Positions 16,570 through 28,125 are shown, numbered from the stretch's first letter. The stretch: 64,000 nt of DNA from Agreia sp. Leaf283 (GCF_001422485.1 NZ_LMNF01000001.1:131900-195899), one strand, 5' to 3'. Notes: a model not told the origin generated them from the sequence alone. Program-made: numbers and translations.

Positions 16570-17171
16570 GACACGAACCCGTCTTCGGCTGCTCTGCGGA
16601 TCAGGTCCTGCTTCGAGTGGGTCGGTCGGCCCGAAGCCGCGTAGTGGTCGCGGATGCGCGACAGATGGCCCTTGACGACCTCGAACGACAGGCCGAGCTG
16701 CAGTCCGATGTCGACCGGGCTCAGCCCGTCGGCGTACAACCGCAGGGTCTCGAGTTCGGCATCGACGAACGCGCCCCGCTCTTGGGCGTCGGCCCAGGTC
16801 GACCGAACGGCATCGAGCACGGCGTCGGCGGGAGAGGACTTGGGAACGAAGGCGGAGGCCCCGGCGGCAAGGGACCGCTCGCGGATCTCGTCGGTCTCGA
16901 GGGCGCTGACGACGACCACCAGCGCACCGGCGGCCAGACACGTTCTCACGCGCGTCTCGATCGGGATCGGCTCCTGCAGCTGCAGGTCCATCACGACGAC
17001 GTCGGGGGCGAAGGCCGGATGCCGGATGAGCTCGAACCACCCGGTGGCGCTGATGACGATGTCGAGGTCGGGGGCGTTGCTGCGCATGTACATCGTCAGT
17101 CCGTCGAGCAGGAGCTCGTGGTCGTCGACGATACCGACGCGACACGATCGCACGGCCGATTGCGTTTTCAC
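16566..17171 (-). CDS. NarL/LuxR-type response regulator
   Basis: A 201-residue regulator with a complete receiver: acidic pair D16-D17, phospho-acceptor D62 in VVVMDLQL, and lysine in FVPKSS, then a LuxR-like helix-turn-helix (LETLRLYADGLSPVDIGLQLGLSFEVVKGHLSRIRDHY). It is the first gene of the run kinase, kinase-like protein, mqo, and is the likely partner of the adjacent kinase. It is clearly paralogous to the regulator at 9723-10367, sharing the VDGL/LDGL, APD-, AAGA-AFVPKS and RRAAEDG blocks, so this locus appears to have duplicated its output component. Confidence 0.92.
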   Translation of the reverse strand: MKTQSAVRSCRVGIVDDHELLLDGLTMYMRSNAPDLDIVISATGWFELIRHPAFAPDVVVMDLQLQEPIPIETRVRTCLAAGALVVVVSALETDEIRERSLAAGASAFVPKSSPADAVLDAVRSTWADAQERGAFVDAELETLRLYADGLSPVDIGLQLGLSFEVVKGHLSRIRDHYAASGRPTHSKQDLIRRAAEDGFVS

Positions 17172-17277
17172 GTTCTCCCCCTGAGTTGACGCACTCGCGC
17201 GGGACGACTCCCCCCAGAGGCGCGCGATGCCTTCACACTACTCGGTCTGGAATGGATTCGCTGAAGCGAACCGGCGA

Positions 17278-17976
17278 CTACAGTCCGAGCTGATCGAGCT
17301 CGTCCGACATCCGCCGCGCCATCTCGGCGTATCCCTCGTCATTCGGGTGCAGCCCGTCGGCGGCCATCCATTCGGGATGTCCTTCGATCCAGTGCGATGC
17401 CCCGTCGATTCGATCGGCTCCGATGGCACGCGCCTCGTCTGCGACCCACGAGCTGATGGTCTCGAGGCTCTGCGGGCGTTCGTCGGTGTACCAGAAGGGC
17501 TCGACTACGATGATGCGCGCATCCGGCAGCGCCGCACGCAGGGCGGTGAGGTCGGCGACGATGGCCGCGTGCACCTCGTCGGATCGGGCGGGCATCGAGA
17601 AATTGTCGTTGAGCCCCATGGTCACGAAGACGATGTCGGGGTCGGATGCGATGACGAGGTCGACGAGATCGCCGTCCGGCGGCAGGAGGTCACGATTGTT
17701 GACGAACCCCAGGCCGTTGACACTGGGATTGACCTCGTTCCAGCCGCGGTCCGCGGAGATGATCGTCGACCACCGCTTGCTCGGATCGCTCGCACCGGTG
17801 CCCAGCGTGTAGGAGTCGCCGTAGAAGGCGACCACCGGTCCGCCCGGCGCGACATTGCCGGTGCCGGGTTCCGCCGGCGAATCCGAGCCACGAGGTGCGA
17901 ACACGATTACTCCTCCGACCACGACCGCGAGCACGGCGAGTACACCGAGCAGGATCGCCGGTCGTCGTGATGTCAT
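17278..17976 (-). CDS. Secreted or membrane-anchored SGNH/GDSL hydrolase
   Basis: A 232-residue lipase/esterase-like protein. An N-terminal hydrophobic segment (ILLGVLAVLAVVVGGVIVFAP) anchors or exports it. Catalytic blocks are block I FYGDSYTLGTG (Ser), block III GLNDN, and block V DGLHPNDEG with the Asp-His pair. Such enzymes often deacetylate polysaccharides or cleave esters at the surface. The stop of the upstream glycosyltransferase (17983) is only 6 bp away on the same strand, so it probably acts on the polymer that enzyme makes. The 106 bp between this gene and the response-regulator start hold no clear signal. Confidence 0.9.
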   Translation of the reverse strand: MTSRRPAILLGVLAVLAVVVGGVIVFAPRGSDSPAEPGTGNVAPGGPVVAFYGDSYTLGTGASDPSKRWSTIISADRGWNEVNPSVNGLGFVNNRDLLPPDGDLVDLVIASDPDIVFVTMGLNDNFSMPARSDEVHAAIVADLTALRAALPDARIIVVEPFWYTDERPQSLETISSWVADEARAIGADRIDGASHWIEGHPEWMAADGLHPNDEGYAEMARRMSDELDQLGL

Positions 17977-17982
17977 GTGCGT

Positions 17983-20325
17983 CTATTCGGAGCGGTCGCC
18001 GCCGGAGATTGCCCCGCCGGCATTCACCCGGCTACGGGACGAGGTGCTGCGGATTCCGATGCGGCGACGACGGTCCTTCGACTGCCGCAGGTCGCGGCCC
18101 AGCCGCCGGTCACCGTGGTAGAGGATCGTGCGCCAGTCGACCGGAGCATCCGGGTCGACGGGCGAACGCTCGGGCTGCTCCTTCACTCGGCGCTCGACGT
18201 AGAGGAAGTTCAGGAAACCGAGCCACACATCGACCATGGAGTTGCGGATGCCGATGTAGGCGCGGATCGCGCCGGCGGCCATCACGGCGTTGAAGGCGGC
18301 GAACAGGGCGTTGCCCCAGTTCTGGAGAACGATGTCACGGTACAGCGTGAAAAGCGAGAACAGCACGATGACGTAGGGAGTGAGCACGTAGAGCGCCGGT
18401 GCGGCTGTGCGGTTCTTCACCTTCGGCGTGCGCACGAACGGGATCTTCTCACCCGTGATCATCTGCTGGAACGACTTGAAGACGCCCGCGAGGTTGACCG
18501 GCAGCAGCACGAGGTTGAACCCGTAGATGCGGAAGATGTCGCTGAAGCGGTGCCCTGCGGTGCGCAGGTCGCTTCCCATGGCGATGAAGTACGGCAGGGC
18601 GGCGAGAAAGACGAAGGGGCTGAGAAGCCGGCTGTCGTAGGGGTAGGCCAGCAGGAACAGCAGTCCGAAGCTCGCCCAGGCGATCGAGGCCATGTAGTTG
18701 GTTCTCAGCAGGATCTCGCTCAGCAGCACCCGGTCGCGGTTGAACCGACGCTCCCGGAGCTGATCCCAGAACTTCGGGAGGATGAGCAGTCCGCCGTTCG
18801 CCCAGCGACGTCGCTGCACGATCAGCGAGCCGAAGTCGGGCGGGGTGGCGCTGTAGCTGAGACGCTCGGGGTAGTTCACCAGGGTCCACCCGTGCGTGCC
18901 GAGGTCGATGCTCGACTCGGTGTCCTCGATGACCGTGCGGTCCTGGATGTACGTCTTGACCTCGAAGCCGGCGACGACCTCGACCTCGACGATGTCCTCG
19001 AGGGCGCGCTTGCGGATGACCGCGTTCGCGCCCACCCAGAACGTGGCGTTGTAGTAGGTCATGCCCTGGTGCAGGACATGCTGCAGGTCTGTGGTCGCGC
19101 CGGCGACGCGCTCGATGCGCGTCGGGGCGCCGCGGAACGCGGAGTAGGGCGTCTGGGTCACGGCCACGCGCGCGTTCTCGGGCTGCTCGAGCAGATAGAC
19201 GAGTCGAACGCAATAGTCGCGAAGCAGCAGCGAATCGGCGTCGAGGGTCAGCAGATAGGTCGTCTCGGGGATGACCAGATCGGCCGAGGCCTCGTCGCCG
19301 GCCGGCCGGAGGACGACGCCGTCGGCGGTCTCCTCCGTCGCCCACGCGCCGCCCATGAGGCCGATGTAGGAGTTGAGGTTCATCGCCTTGTTGGCCTCGT
19401 GCGAGAGCGACGCGAACTTCTTGCGCTCGAAGTAGTCGAGCTTCGCGGTGAAGATGCGGGAGAGCCGCAGGGCAAGCGTGATGAGCCGGTCCGCATCCGG
19501 GTACGAGTGCTGGTCGAGCGCGCCCCCCAGGGCCACGATGGTGAGCCGGAGCTCGCGAGCCAGTCCCATGACGACCTGGTCGACGAAGAACTCGTCGACG
19601 TGATCGCCGACCTGTTCGGTGTCTGCCATGGCCTCGAGCCATTCCGCCGCCGCCGTGTAGTCGTCGACCAGCGCCTCGACGTCGTCTCGAAGCACCGTGT
19701 CGTCGGTGGCGAAACGCGCCGTCATCGACTCGACCGAGCGGCGGAATCGCTCGCCCGGGACTCTCAGAGCGCCCTCGATCTGGGCCGCGAGCGCGCGGGT
19801 CGCCTCGAGCGTCTCGGCCTTCTCAGGATCGCTCGGGAAGGGCGGGTCGTCGAGGAGGAGCACGACGCGCAGGTCGGGGAACTCCTGCAGCGCGGCCGAC
19901 CACAGGGTGGCCCGCACCACGAGCGTCTCCTCCGCGTAACTCGGAACCAGAACCGTGATGCCGTCGGAGTAGTCGGCGAAGTGACGGTCGAGCTCTCCGC
20001 GCGGAACCCGCACGTGGCTGCGGAACCGGTAGAGGGCTCCCTGCCGTGCGAGCAAGTACATCAGGGCGGAGAACGTGAGGATCGTGACCACGATCAGGTA
20101 GCTCACCGCCTCGACCGTGAAACGGAAACCTGCACCCGGGTTGTTGACGAGCTCACGAAGAACCGTGGTGATCACGTAGATCAGCCAGAACCCGATCGTG
20201 GCGACGATCGAGAGGCGCCCGAGGGTGATCGTGCGACCGCTCGGCTTGGGATGGACGATCGACAGCGGCTCGCTGCGCCTCTCCGACCCCCACTGCCGTC
20301 GCCGGCCCTTTGTTCCGTCCGTCAT
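17983..20325 (-). CDS. Membrane glycosyltransferase, cellulose synthase-like (GT2)
   Basis: A 780-residue processive-type glycosyltransferase. Two N-terminal membrane helices are followed by a cytoplasmic GT-A domain with ITVLVPSYAEE, the metal-binding LTLDADSLL (DxD), the acceptor-site IEDTESS region and the QxxRW motif as QRRRW, then four or more C-terminal membrane helices and a basic tail. The GT-A domain is interrupted by an insertion of about 130 residues between the first strand and DxD, longer than in cellulose synthases. The ATG at 20325 has GGGGAG at a good distance; an upstream TTG at 20361 is less likely. It should make and export a beta-linked polysaccharide; the sugar is unknown. 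It diverges from a GH18-like gene. Confidence 0.9.
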   Translation of the reverse strand: MTDGTKGRRRQWGSERRSEPLSIVHPKPSGRTITLGRLSIVATIGFWLIYVITTVLRELVNNPGAGFRFTVEAVSYLIVVTILTFSALMYLLARQGALYRFRSHVRVPRGELDRHFADYSDGITVLVPSYAEETLVVRATLWSAALQEFPDLRVVLLLDDPPFPSDPEKAETLEATRALAAQIEGALRVPGERFRRSVESMTARFATDDTVLRDDVEALVDDYTAAAEWLEAMADTEQVGDHVDEFFVDQVVMGLARELRLTIVALGGALDQHSYPDADRLITLALRLSRIFTAKLDYFERKKFASLSHEANKAMNLNSYIGLMGGAWATEETADGVVLRPAGDEASADLVIPETTYLLTLDADSLLLRDYCVRLVYLLEQPENARVAVTQTPYSAFRGAPTRIERVAGATTDLQHVLHQGMTYYNATFWVGANAVIRKRALEDIVEVEVVAGFEVKTYIQDRTVIEDTESSIDLGTHGWTLVNYPERLSYSATPPDFGSLIVQRRRWANGGLLILPKFWDQLRERRFNRDRVLLSEILLRTNYMASIAWASFGLLFLLAYPYDSRLLSPFVFLAALPYFIAMGSDLRTAGHRFSDIFRIYGFNLVLLPVNLAGVFKSFQQMITGEKIPFVRTPKVKNRTAAPALYVLTPYVIVLFSLFTLYRDIVLQNWGNALFAAFNAVMAAGAIRAYIGIRNSMVDVWLGFLNFLYVERRVKEQPERSPVDPDAPVDWRTILYHGDRRLGRDLRQSKDRRRRIGIRSTSSRSRVNAGGAISGGDRSE

Positions 20326-20440
20326 GACACATCTCCCCGAGAAGTTCTGAACATCCTTCAAAGTCGACAGTGTCTCACGTATTTGTGCTTAAGTGAGTGT
20401 TGATCAATACACTGAGTGCTGATCGAACCTAGGGGAACCC

Positions 20441-22018
20441 TTGTCCACACGCTTTCCAGGCCGCCGCCTGTCCATACTGCGGCTGTCCGGTGTCCTCATC
20501 CTCATCGCAGGTCTCGTCTTCTCCGGCTTCCAGGGGTGGAAGTGGTTCCAGGACGCGAACTCGGTGACCGCCAAGGCCTGGATGGCCGGTTACGTCGACG
20601 TCACGGCCACCCCGAGCTTCGCCTTCGAGAACCCGACCGACTCGGCCGGCGACAATGTCGTGCTGTCGTTCGTCGTCGCATCCAAGACCGACCCGTGCAG
20701 CCCCTCGTGGGGCACGTACTACTCGATGGACGAGGCCGACCAGACCCTCGACCTCGATCGGCGCATCGCCCGACGCGACCAGCAGGGCGGCGACGTCATC
20801 GTGTCGTTCGGCGGGCTTCTCAACGACGAGCTGTCGACGGGCTGCACCGACCCGGATCAGCTCAAGAAGGCCTACGAGTCGGTCATCGACCGCTACTCGC
20901 TCAGCACCATCGACCTCGACATCGAGGGCGCGAACCTCACCGATACCTCCTCGGGCGACCGGCGCGCGGCGGCGATCGCGAGCATCCAGAAGGAGCGCGC
21001 GGGTACCGACTCTCCCCTGGCGGTCTGGCTCACGCTCCCGGTCGCTCCGTCGGGACTCACCAGCGAAGGCACCGACGAGGTCACCCGGATGCTGTCTGCC
21101 GGCGTCGATCTCGCGGGCGTCAACGTGATGACCATGGACTACGGCGACAGCCGCGAGGCGGGGCAGTCGATGGTCGACGCCTCGATCGATGCCGCGAACT
21201 CTGTGCACGGCCAGCTGCGCACCCTTTACGACCGGCAGAACATCTCGCTCGGCCCGGTCGAGCTGTGGAACAAGGTCGGCCTCACGCCGATGATCGGCCA
21301 GAACGACGTGGCCGGCGAGATCTTCACCCTCGACGACGCCGAGGCGCTCAATGCCTTCGCCGTGAAGAACGGGGTCGGCCGCATGTCGATGTGGTCGCTC
21401 AACCGCGACACGACCTGCGGATCGAACTACCCGGACGTCACGCGGGTCAGCGACTCGTGCAGTGGCGTCGACCAGGGCGATGCGTCGTTCGCCTCTCTCC
21501 TCGGTGACACGCTGACCGGCTCGCCCGAGTCGGCGGCCGGCTCCGTGACCACGTCGGTGCCCACGTCGACAGAAGACCTCACCGACGATCCCACCACGAG
21601 CCCGTACCGGATCTGGGATGCGGACTCCGCGTACCAGAAGGACACGAAGGTGGTCTGGCACCGCCAGGTGTACGTCGCCAAGTACTGGACGCAGGGCGAC
21701 ATTCCCGACAACCCCGTGCTGCAGGCGTCGGAGACGCCGTGGGAGCTCGTGGGCCCGGTGCTGCCGGGCGAGACGCCGGTGCCGGTGCCCGTTCTCCCCG
21801 CGGGAACGTACCCGGAATGGCAGGGAACGAGCATCTACACCAAGGGCGACGTCGTCATGTTCGACGATGCGGCGTACGAGGCCAAGTGGTGGACCCAGGG
21901 CGACAGCCCGCAGGCATCCCGCAGCGACCAGGACGCGTCGCCGTGGCGACCCCTCACCGACAACGAGGTGCGCACGATCCTCGGTATCCCCACCGTGGGC
22001 ACCGGAGACGTCGGCTAG
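20441..22018 (+). CDS. Secreted GH18-like protein with two ChiC-type carbohydrate-binding modules
   Basis: A 525-residue exported protein. After a basic N-terminus and one hydrophobic segment (15-30) comes a GH18-like barrel with VIVSFGG and the strand-4 motif STIDLDIEGANL, where the acidic residues match the catalytic DxxDxDxE only in part. Two C-terminal modules of the CBM5/12 type follow, each with the pattern Y-x-W...Y..GD.V......Y.AKWWTQGD. The start is TTG with AGGGGAAC upstream. It may cleave chitin-like or GlcNAc-rich polymer, or serve as the hydrolase paired with the divergent glycosyltransferase. Substrate is inferred from the modules only. Confidence 0.85.
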   Translation: MSTRFPGRRLSILRLSGVLILIAGLVFSGFQGWKWFQDANSVTAKAWMAGYVDVTATPSFAFENPTDSAGDNVVLSFVVASKTDPCSPSWGTYYSMDEADQTLDLDRRIARRDQQGGDVIVSFGGLLNDELSTGCTDPDQLKKAYESVIDRYSLSTIDLDIEGANLTDTSSGDRRAAAIASIQKERAGTDSPLAVWLTLPVAPSGLTSEGTDEVTRMLSAGVDLAGVNVMTMDYGDSREAGQSMVDASIDAANSVHGQLRTLYDRQNISLGPVELWNKVGLTPMIGQNDVAGEIFTLDDAEALNAFAVKNGVGRMSMWSLNRDTTCGSNYPDVTRVSDSCSGVDQGDASFASLLGDTLTGSPESAAGSVTTSVPTSTEDLTDDPTTSPYRIWDADSAYQKDTKVVWHRQVYVAKYWTQGDIPDNPVLQASETPWELVGPVLPGETPVPVPVLPAGTYPEWQGTSIYTKGDVVMFDDAAYEAKWWTQGDSPQASRSDQDASPWRPLTDNEVRTILGIPTVGTGDVG

Positions 22019-22605
22019 CGCCTGCGCTTGCGGTCGGGCTTGCCGTTCGGCCCGTAGATGATGATGCCGGCGACCGGAATGAGAGCGAACCAGAGCCAGC
22101 TGTAGCTCCAGCTGAGGGCGCTGCCCGTGACGAAGAACAGGGCGAGCGACACGAACGGCACGATGGCCATGACGGTCGCTCCGACCCGGCTCACCTCGGC
22201 CGGCTGCGGGTCCTTCCACCCTTCGGTCGCGCTCGGGGTCGTGGGCTGAACCACGGGCGAGGCGGCTGGCCGGGCCACGCTCTGGATGTCCGGGGCCCCG
22301 TAGGCGGGAATGGCATCGCTGGGCACAGGGTCGGTCGCGGTCGGGCTCGGCTCCGCGAACGTGGTCGGCGCGGGCCGCACGGCGTCGCTCACCGACGCGG
22401 GAAAGGTGGTCGCCGGCAGGTCGTCGAACAGGGGGGCGAGATCGCCTCTCGTCACCGCGTTGCGCGCTGCCTTGCTGCGCTCGGCGAACTCGGCCTCCGA
22501 GAGGCGACCCTCCGCCACGTGCTGGCGGAGCTCGGTGACCGCGCGATCACGCTCGGCGGTGCTGAGGCGGTAGCTGGGATTGCCCGAGTAGTCCGGAATG
22601 CTCAT
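22015..22605 (-). CDS. DUF1707 (SHOCT-like) membrane protein
   Basis: A 196-residue protein beginning with the DUF1707 domain: YRLSTAERDRAVTELRQHVAEGRLSEAEFAERSKAARNAVTRGDLAPLFDDLP (residues 12-65), a short helical domain common in actinobacteria. A proline/alanine-rich linker follows and two hydrophobic helices lie near the C-terminus (about 140-185), ending in a basic tail. Function of the family is unknown; it is often joined to membrane segments or signalling parts. The gene is convergent with the GH18-like gene and overlaps its stop by 4 bp. Confidence 0.88.
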   Translation of the reverse strand: MSIPDYSGNPSYRLSTAERDRAVTELRQHVAEGRLSEAEFAERSKAARNAVTRGDLAPLFDDLPATTFPASVSDAVRPAPTTFAEPSPTATDPVPSDAIPAYGAPDIQSVARPAASPVVQPTTPSATEGWKDPQPAEVSRVGATVMAIVPFVSLALFFVTGSALSWSYSWLWFALIPVAGIIIYGPNGKPDRKRRR

Positions 22606-22627
22606 GAGGCCATTGTGTCAAGGCCTG

Positions 22628-22666
22628 TCTCCGCGCGCATCCACCAGACGATGGATGCGCGCGAGA
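22628..22666 (-). terminator. Hairpin downstream of asd
   Basis: A long inverted repeat, TCTC-C-GCGCGCATCCA paired with TGGATGCGCGCGAGA, one bulged C, loop of about 8 nt. It lies 17 bp after the asd stop codon in the direction of transcription. No real T-run follows, so intrinsic termination is plausible but not certain. Confidence 0.5.
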
Positions 22667-22682
22667 CGGCGACGGCGGAGAC

Positions 22683-23888
<1,206 letters not shown>

Positions 23889-24845
23889 TCACCGCCCTGC
23901 GATTCTGGGGACCCCGATTCGCAGGAGGCGCCGGGCGATCTCTGGCGGGTTGCGAAGCTCGGGTGGACCCCAGCGGGCCACTCCGTTGTTCTCGTCTCGA
24001 AGGTGGTCCTCCCGGATCTTCTCCTCGTAGATGACGTTGCCGGCGTTCTCGCCGAGCTTCAGGGCCTGCTTCAGGTACTTGCCGAATCCGTCGAACTCCG
24101 CGATGGCGTTGTGCTGCGGCCACTCGTGATCGGTGTAATAGAAGCCTCCCCTCGGATTGACGTGCTGCACCTGAAGCAGTGGCTCAGGAAAACCGAGCTC
24201 GATGATCGCAAGACGACTCAGCGTTTCTCCGGCGTTATCGGCGCCGACCCGCGCCGCATCGATGGCGCGACGGGCGCGCGCACGGCCGTTCGTGCGCGGG
24301 GAGCGAAGGAGGCCTTCGACGAGCTTCTCTCGGGTCAGAACGTGACGGCCGGCGCGCTTCTCGTGCACCGTGAAGTCGATCGCCGCGACGGCAATGGGAA
24401 AGGGCATGGTTCGAGCCAGATCGATCGCCGTGCGCTCGAGGCTCGTGACCAGGAGCCCGTTGCGCTCGGCCACATCACCGTCGTGCATCGCCTGACGATG
24501 AACCACCACCCCGTTCTTGCTGCGCGAATGTGAGGTCGCGTCGGCGACCACGTGCACCTCTGCGGGCCACGGACGGTCGGCCAGCGGGAGGCCCCAGATG
24601 GCTGCGGCCGAGGCATGACCGAACACCGGATGCCGGTGGGTCGATTCGACGGCCAGGACGTTCGTGAGATGGCGGGCATACGTGTCGAAGCCGGCCCAGG
24701 ATTCCGAGGTCACGTAGACCCCTCGACGGAGCCGGCGCGTGTCGGTGCCCGAGGAGCGCTGAAGCTGCCGAAGAGTGTCGGGATCGAGATCGCGCGCGAG
24801 GAGGAGATCGCTCGATCGGGGCCGTCGCAGAGTCGGGGCTGTCAT
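23889..24845 (-). CDS. AbiEi/DUF559-like protein, possible mobile defence gene
   Basis: A 318-residue protein. The N-terminal part (RRPRSSDLLLARDLD...LRRGVYVT) resembles the winged-helix antitoxin-like domain of AbiEi proteins; the middle has the HPVFGHASAAAIWGLPL and LERTAIDLAR blocks found in that family; the C-terminal part (IAEFDGFGKY ... VIYEEKIREDHLRDENNGVARW) resembles the Vsr/DUF559 endonuclease fold with acidic residues and the E-K pair. Such proteins are common and variably placed in Microbacteriaceae. No toxin partner lies next to it. It interrupts lysC-asd and is bordered by two identical 65-bp repeats, which points to recent acquisition. Nuclease activity is inferred only from the C-terminal motif. 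Confidence 0.7.
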   Translation of the reverse strand: MTAPTLRRPRSSDLLLARDLDPDTLRQLQRSSGTDTRRLRRGVYVTSESWAGFDTYARHLTNVLAVESTHRHPVFGHASAAAIWGLPLADRPWPAEVHVVADATSHSRSKNGVVVHRQAMHDGDVAERNGLLVTSLERTAIDLARTMPFPIAVAAIDFTVHEKRAGRHVLTREKLVEGLLRSPRTNGRARARRAIDAARVGADNAGETLSRLAIIELGFPEPLLQVQHVNPRGGFYYTDHEWPQHNAIAEFDGFGKYLKQALKLGENAGNVIYEEKIREDHLRDENNGVARWGPPELRNPPEIARRLLRIGVPRIAGR

Positions 24846-24960
24846 GCGCTCCAGAGTGGTGGGAGCAGCGGCAGCCGGACCTGAGATCAGACCCGACTGT
24901 GCACAACTCGCAGCAGTCCCGACAGGGTGAGGAGTGCCCGATGCGTCAGCCCGACTGGAG

Positions 24961-25025
24961 GCGGGTGTTGCCGAACGCGACGGATGTTGCCGGGCGACCG
25001 GCAACATCCGTCGCCCCGGGCAACA
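24961..25025. repeat. 65-bp repeat with nested palindrome, copy 2
   Basis: Exact direct copy of 23823-23887. The inner arms are at 24978-24993 and 24998-25013. It ends 20 bp before the stop codon of lysC (which lies on the minus strand), so as RNA it would form a strong hairpin after lysC and could also act as its terminator. Confidence 0.92.
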
Positions 25026-25045
25026 CTCGCGAAGGGGCGGGGCGG

Positions 25046-26341
<1,296 letters not shown>

Positions 26342-26401
26342 GTAAACACTCCTGATATGACGAGGATGGGCCCAGCGTGCAATCTTAGCGGGCGCGCGTG
26401 G

Positions 26402-28123
26402 TCACCCCTTGGCCTTGTCGTAGCTGTCGACCACGGCGACCGTCACCGGGAACTGCACGGGCACGGGGCCGAACAGCAGCCTGCCCGCGTCTTCGGCGGC
26501 CGCGCGCACCTCTGCGGCGACGGTGTCGGCGAGTGCGGCGGGAGTGTGCACCACGATCTCGTCGTGCAGGAAGAAGACGAGGTGGGGCCTGTCGCGCAGC
26601 GGGAGCCCGGGGCCGAGGAGAACGAGCCGCCGACGGAGCCCCGCCATCCACGACAGCGCCCACTCGGCCGCCGTTCCCTGCACGACGAAGTTGCGCGTGA
26701 ACCGCCCCCAGCTGCGGCGCGCCGTCTTGGCCCGGGTCTGCACCGCCTCGCTGGCACCCTCCTGCTGGGCGTCGTCTTGAGCCTCGCGCCACTGCGCCGA
26801 TGGAAGGGGCGAGCTGCGGCCCAGATGGGTCGACACGACGGCGCCGCTCTCGCCGAGCCGCGCCGCCTCCTCGACGAAGCGGATGGCATCGGGGTACGAA
26901 CGCGCGAGTCGGGGCAGCATGCGCCCGCTCTCACCCGTGGTCGCGCCGTACATGGCGCCCAGCATGCCGACCTTGGCGGCCGCACGATTCTCGACGGTTC
27001 CGGATGCGACGATGCCGTCGTAGAGATCGCGGTCACGCCCGGCCGCGGCCATCGCCCGGTCGCCCGACATGGCCGTGAGGATACGCGGCTCGAGCTGCGC
27101 CGCATCGGCGACCACGAACATCCAGCCCGGATCGGCGATGACGGCGCCGCGCACCTGGTGAGGCAGCTGCAGCGCTCCCCCGCCGTCGGCGGCCCATCGG
27201 CCGGTGACGACTCCCCCGGGTACGTAGACGGGGCGGAACCGACCGCCCTCGACCCAGCTGTCGATCCAGTTCCAGCCGTTGGCGGTGAGCAACCTCGACA
27301 GCTTCTTGTAGGCGAGCAGCGGTTCGATGACCGGATGCTCGTGGCGCGCGAGCTCCCAGCGGTTCGTGCTCGTGACATCGATGCCGGCGCGGCGCAGCGA
27401 CTTGACGAGCTCGACGGGCGAGTCGGGATTCGCCGTCGGATCGTCGATCGCGGCGCGGATCTGGAGCAATAATTCGTGCATGCGCGCCGGCCGCTGGCCG
27501 GGCTGGGGCCGTTCTCCGAGCAGGTCGACCAGGAGCTCATTGTGACGGGCCGCGTTCCAGGGCAGACCCGCGTGCTGCATCTCGATCGCGATGAGGCTTC
27601 CGGCCGACTCGGCCGCGAGGAGGAGAGCCAGTCGGTTCGGATCGGGGGCTCCGGCGACGGCCGCCCGCTGCAGCCGGAACTCCTCGACCGGGTCGAGGCC
27701 CTGCTCGTCGTCGCGACCGCGCTGCACCCCGAGTTCGAAGAGCGTGTCGGACTCGGACTCGCCCTGCACGGCCCACATGGCGGGGGCGTCCCACGGGGAA
27801 GCGGGAGCGAGCGCCAGCTGCGACGAGGCCGTCGCCGACGCGGTGCGCAGAATCGTGTGGCACAGACGCAGGTCGACGCAGCGTTCGACCACCACGTCGT
27901 GCGCCAGCAGTGCCGGGTACCAGCGTCGGGTGTCGTCCCAGACCCAGCGCGGTGACAGCCGCTCCCGACGTGCGACCTCGCTCGGGAACCGATCGAGCGC
28001 TACCGTCTCGGGCTGGCCGAGCAGCCTGCCTGCGTCGTCGAGCTCGGTCAGGGTCACGGCGTCGTCGCCGTCGCCAGCACCTGAACCAGCACCGACTGAA
28101 CCAGCACTGACCGCGATGTGCAC
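26402..28123 (-). CDS. PolA-type DNA polymerase without 5' nuclease domain
   Basis: A 573-residue family A polymerase-like protein of the actinobacterial 'bifunctional 3'-5' exonuclease/DNA polymerase' type. The polymerase motifs are clear though divergent: motif A VVADAAQLEPRILTAMSGD, motif B AAAKVGMLGAMYGATTG, motif C FFLHDEIVVHT. The 5' nuclease domain is absent and the usual DxE exonuclease motif is not recognisable in the shortened N-terminal part. The GTG at 28123 lies 2 bp after the recR stop, so it is the third gene of a dnaX-recR-pol unit. A role in repair synthesis is inferred; it is not the main Pol I, which should lie elsewhere. Confidence 0.85.
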   Translation of the reverse strand: MHIAVSAGSVGAGSGAGDGDDAVTLTELDDAGRLLGQPETVALDRFPSEVARRERLSPRWVWDDTRRWYPALLAHDVVVERCVDLRLCHTILRTASATASSQLALAPASPWDAPAMWAVQGESESDTLFELGVQRGRDDEQGLDPVEEFRLQRAAVAGAPDPNRLALLLAAESAGSLIAIEMQHAGLPWNAARHNELLVDLLGERPQPGQRPARMHELLLQIRAAIDDPTANPDSPVELVKSLRRAGIDVTSTNRWELARHEHPVIEPLLAYKKLSRLLTANGWNWIDSWVEGGRFRPVYVPGGVVTGRWAADGGGALQLPHQVRGAVIADPGWMFVVADAAQLEPRILTAMSGDRAMAAAGRDRDLYDGIVASGTVENRAAAKVGMLGAMYGATTGESGRMLPRLARSYPDAIRFVEEAARLGESGAVVSTHLGRSSPLPSAQWREAQDDAQQEGASEAVQTRAKTARRSWGRFTRNFVVQGTAAEWALSWMAGLRRRLVLLGPGLPLRDRPHLVFFLHDEIVVHTPAALADTVAAEVRAAAEDAGRLLFGPVPVQFPVTVAVVDSYDKAKG

Positions 28124-28125
28124 GA

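Noticed and set aside
17977-20403. Long open frame opposite the glycosyltransferase
   Set aside because: Same shadow effect; the GT2 reading has DxD and QRRRW motifs.
23889-24845. Complete toxin-antitoxin pair
   Set aside because: Only one gene lies between the repeats; no AbiEii-like nucleotidyltransferase partner was found on either strand.
26342-26401. Possible lysine riboswitch before lysC
   Set aside because: Only 60 bp separate lysC from the next gene upstream, too short for the aptamer, and no conserved pieces were seen.
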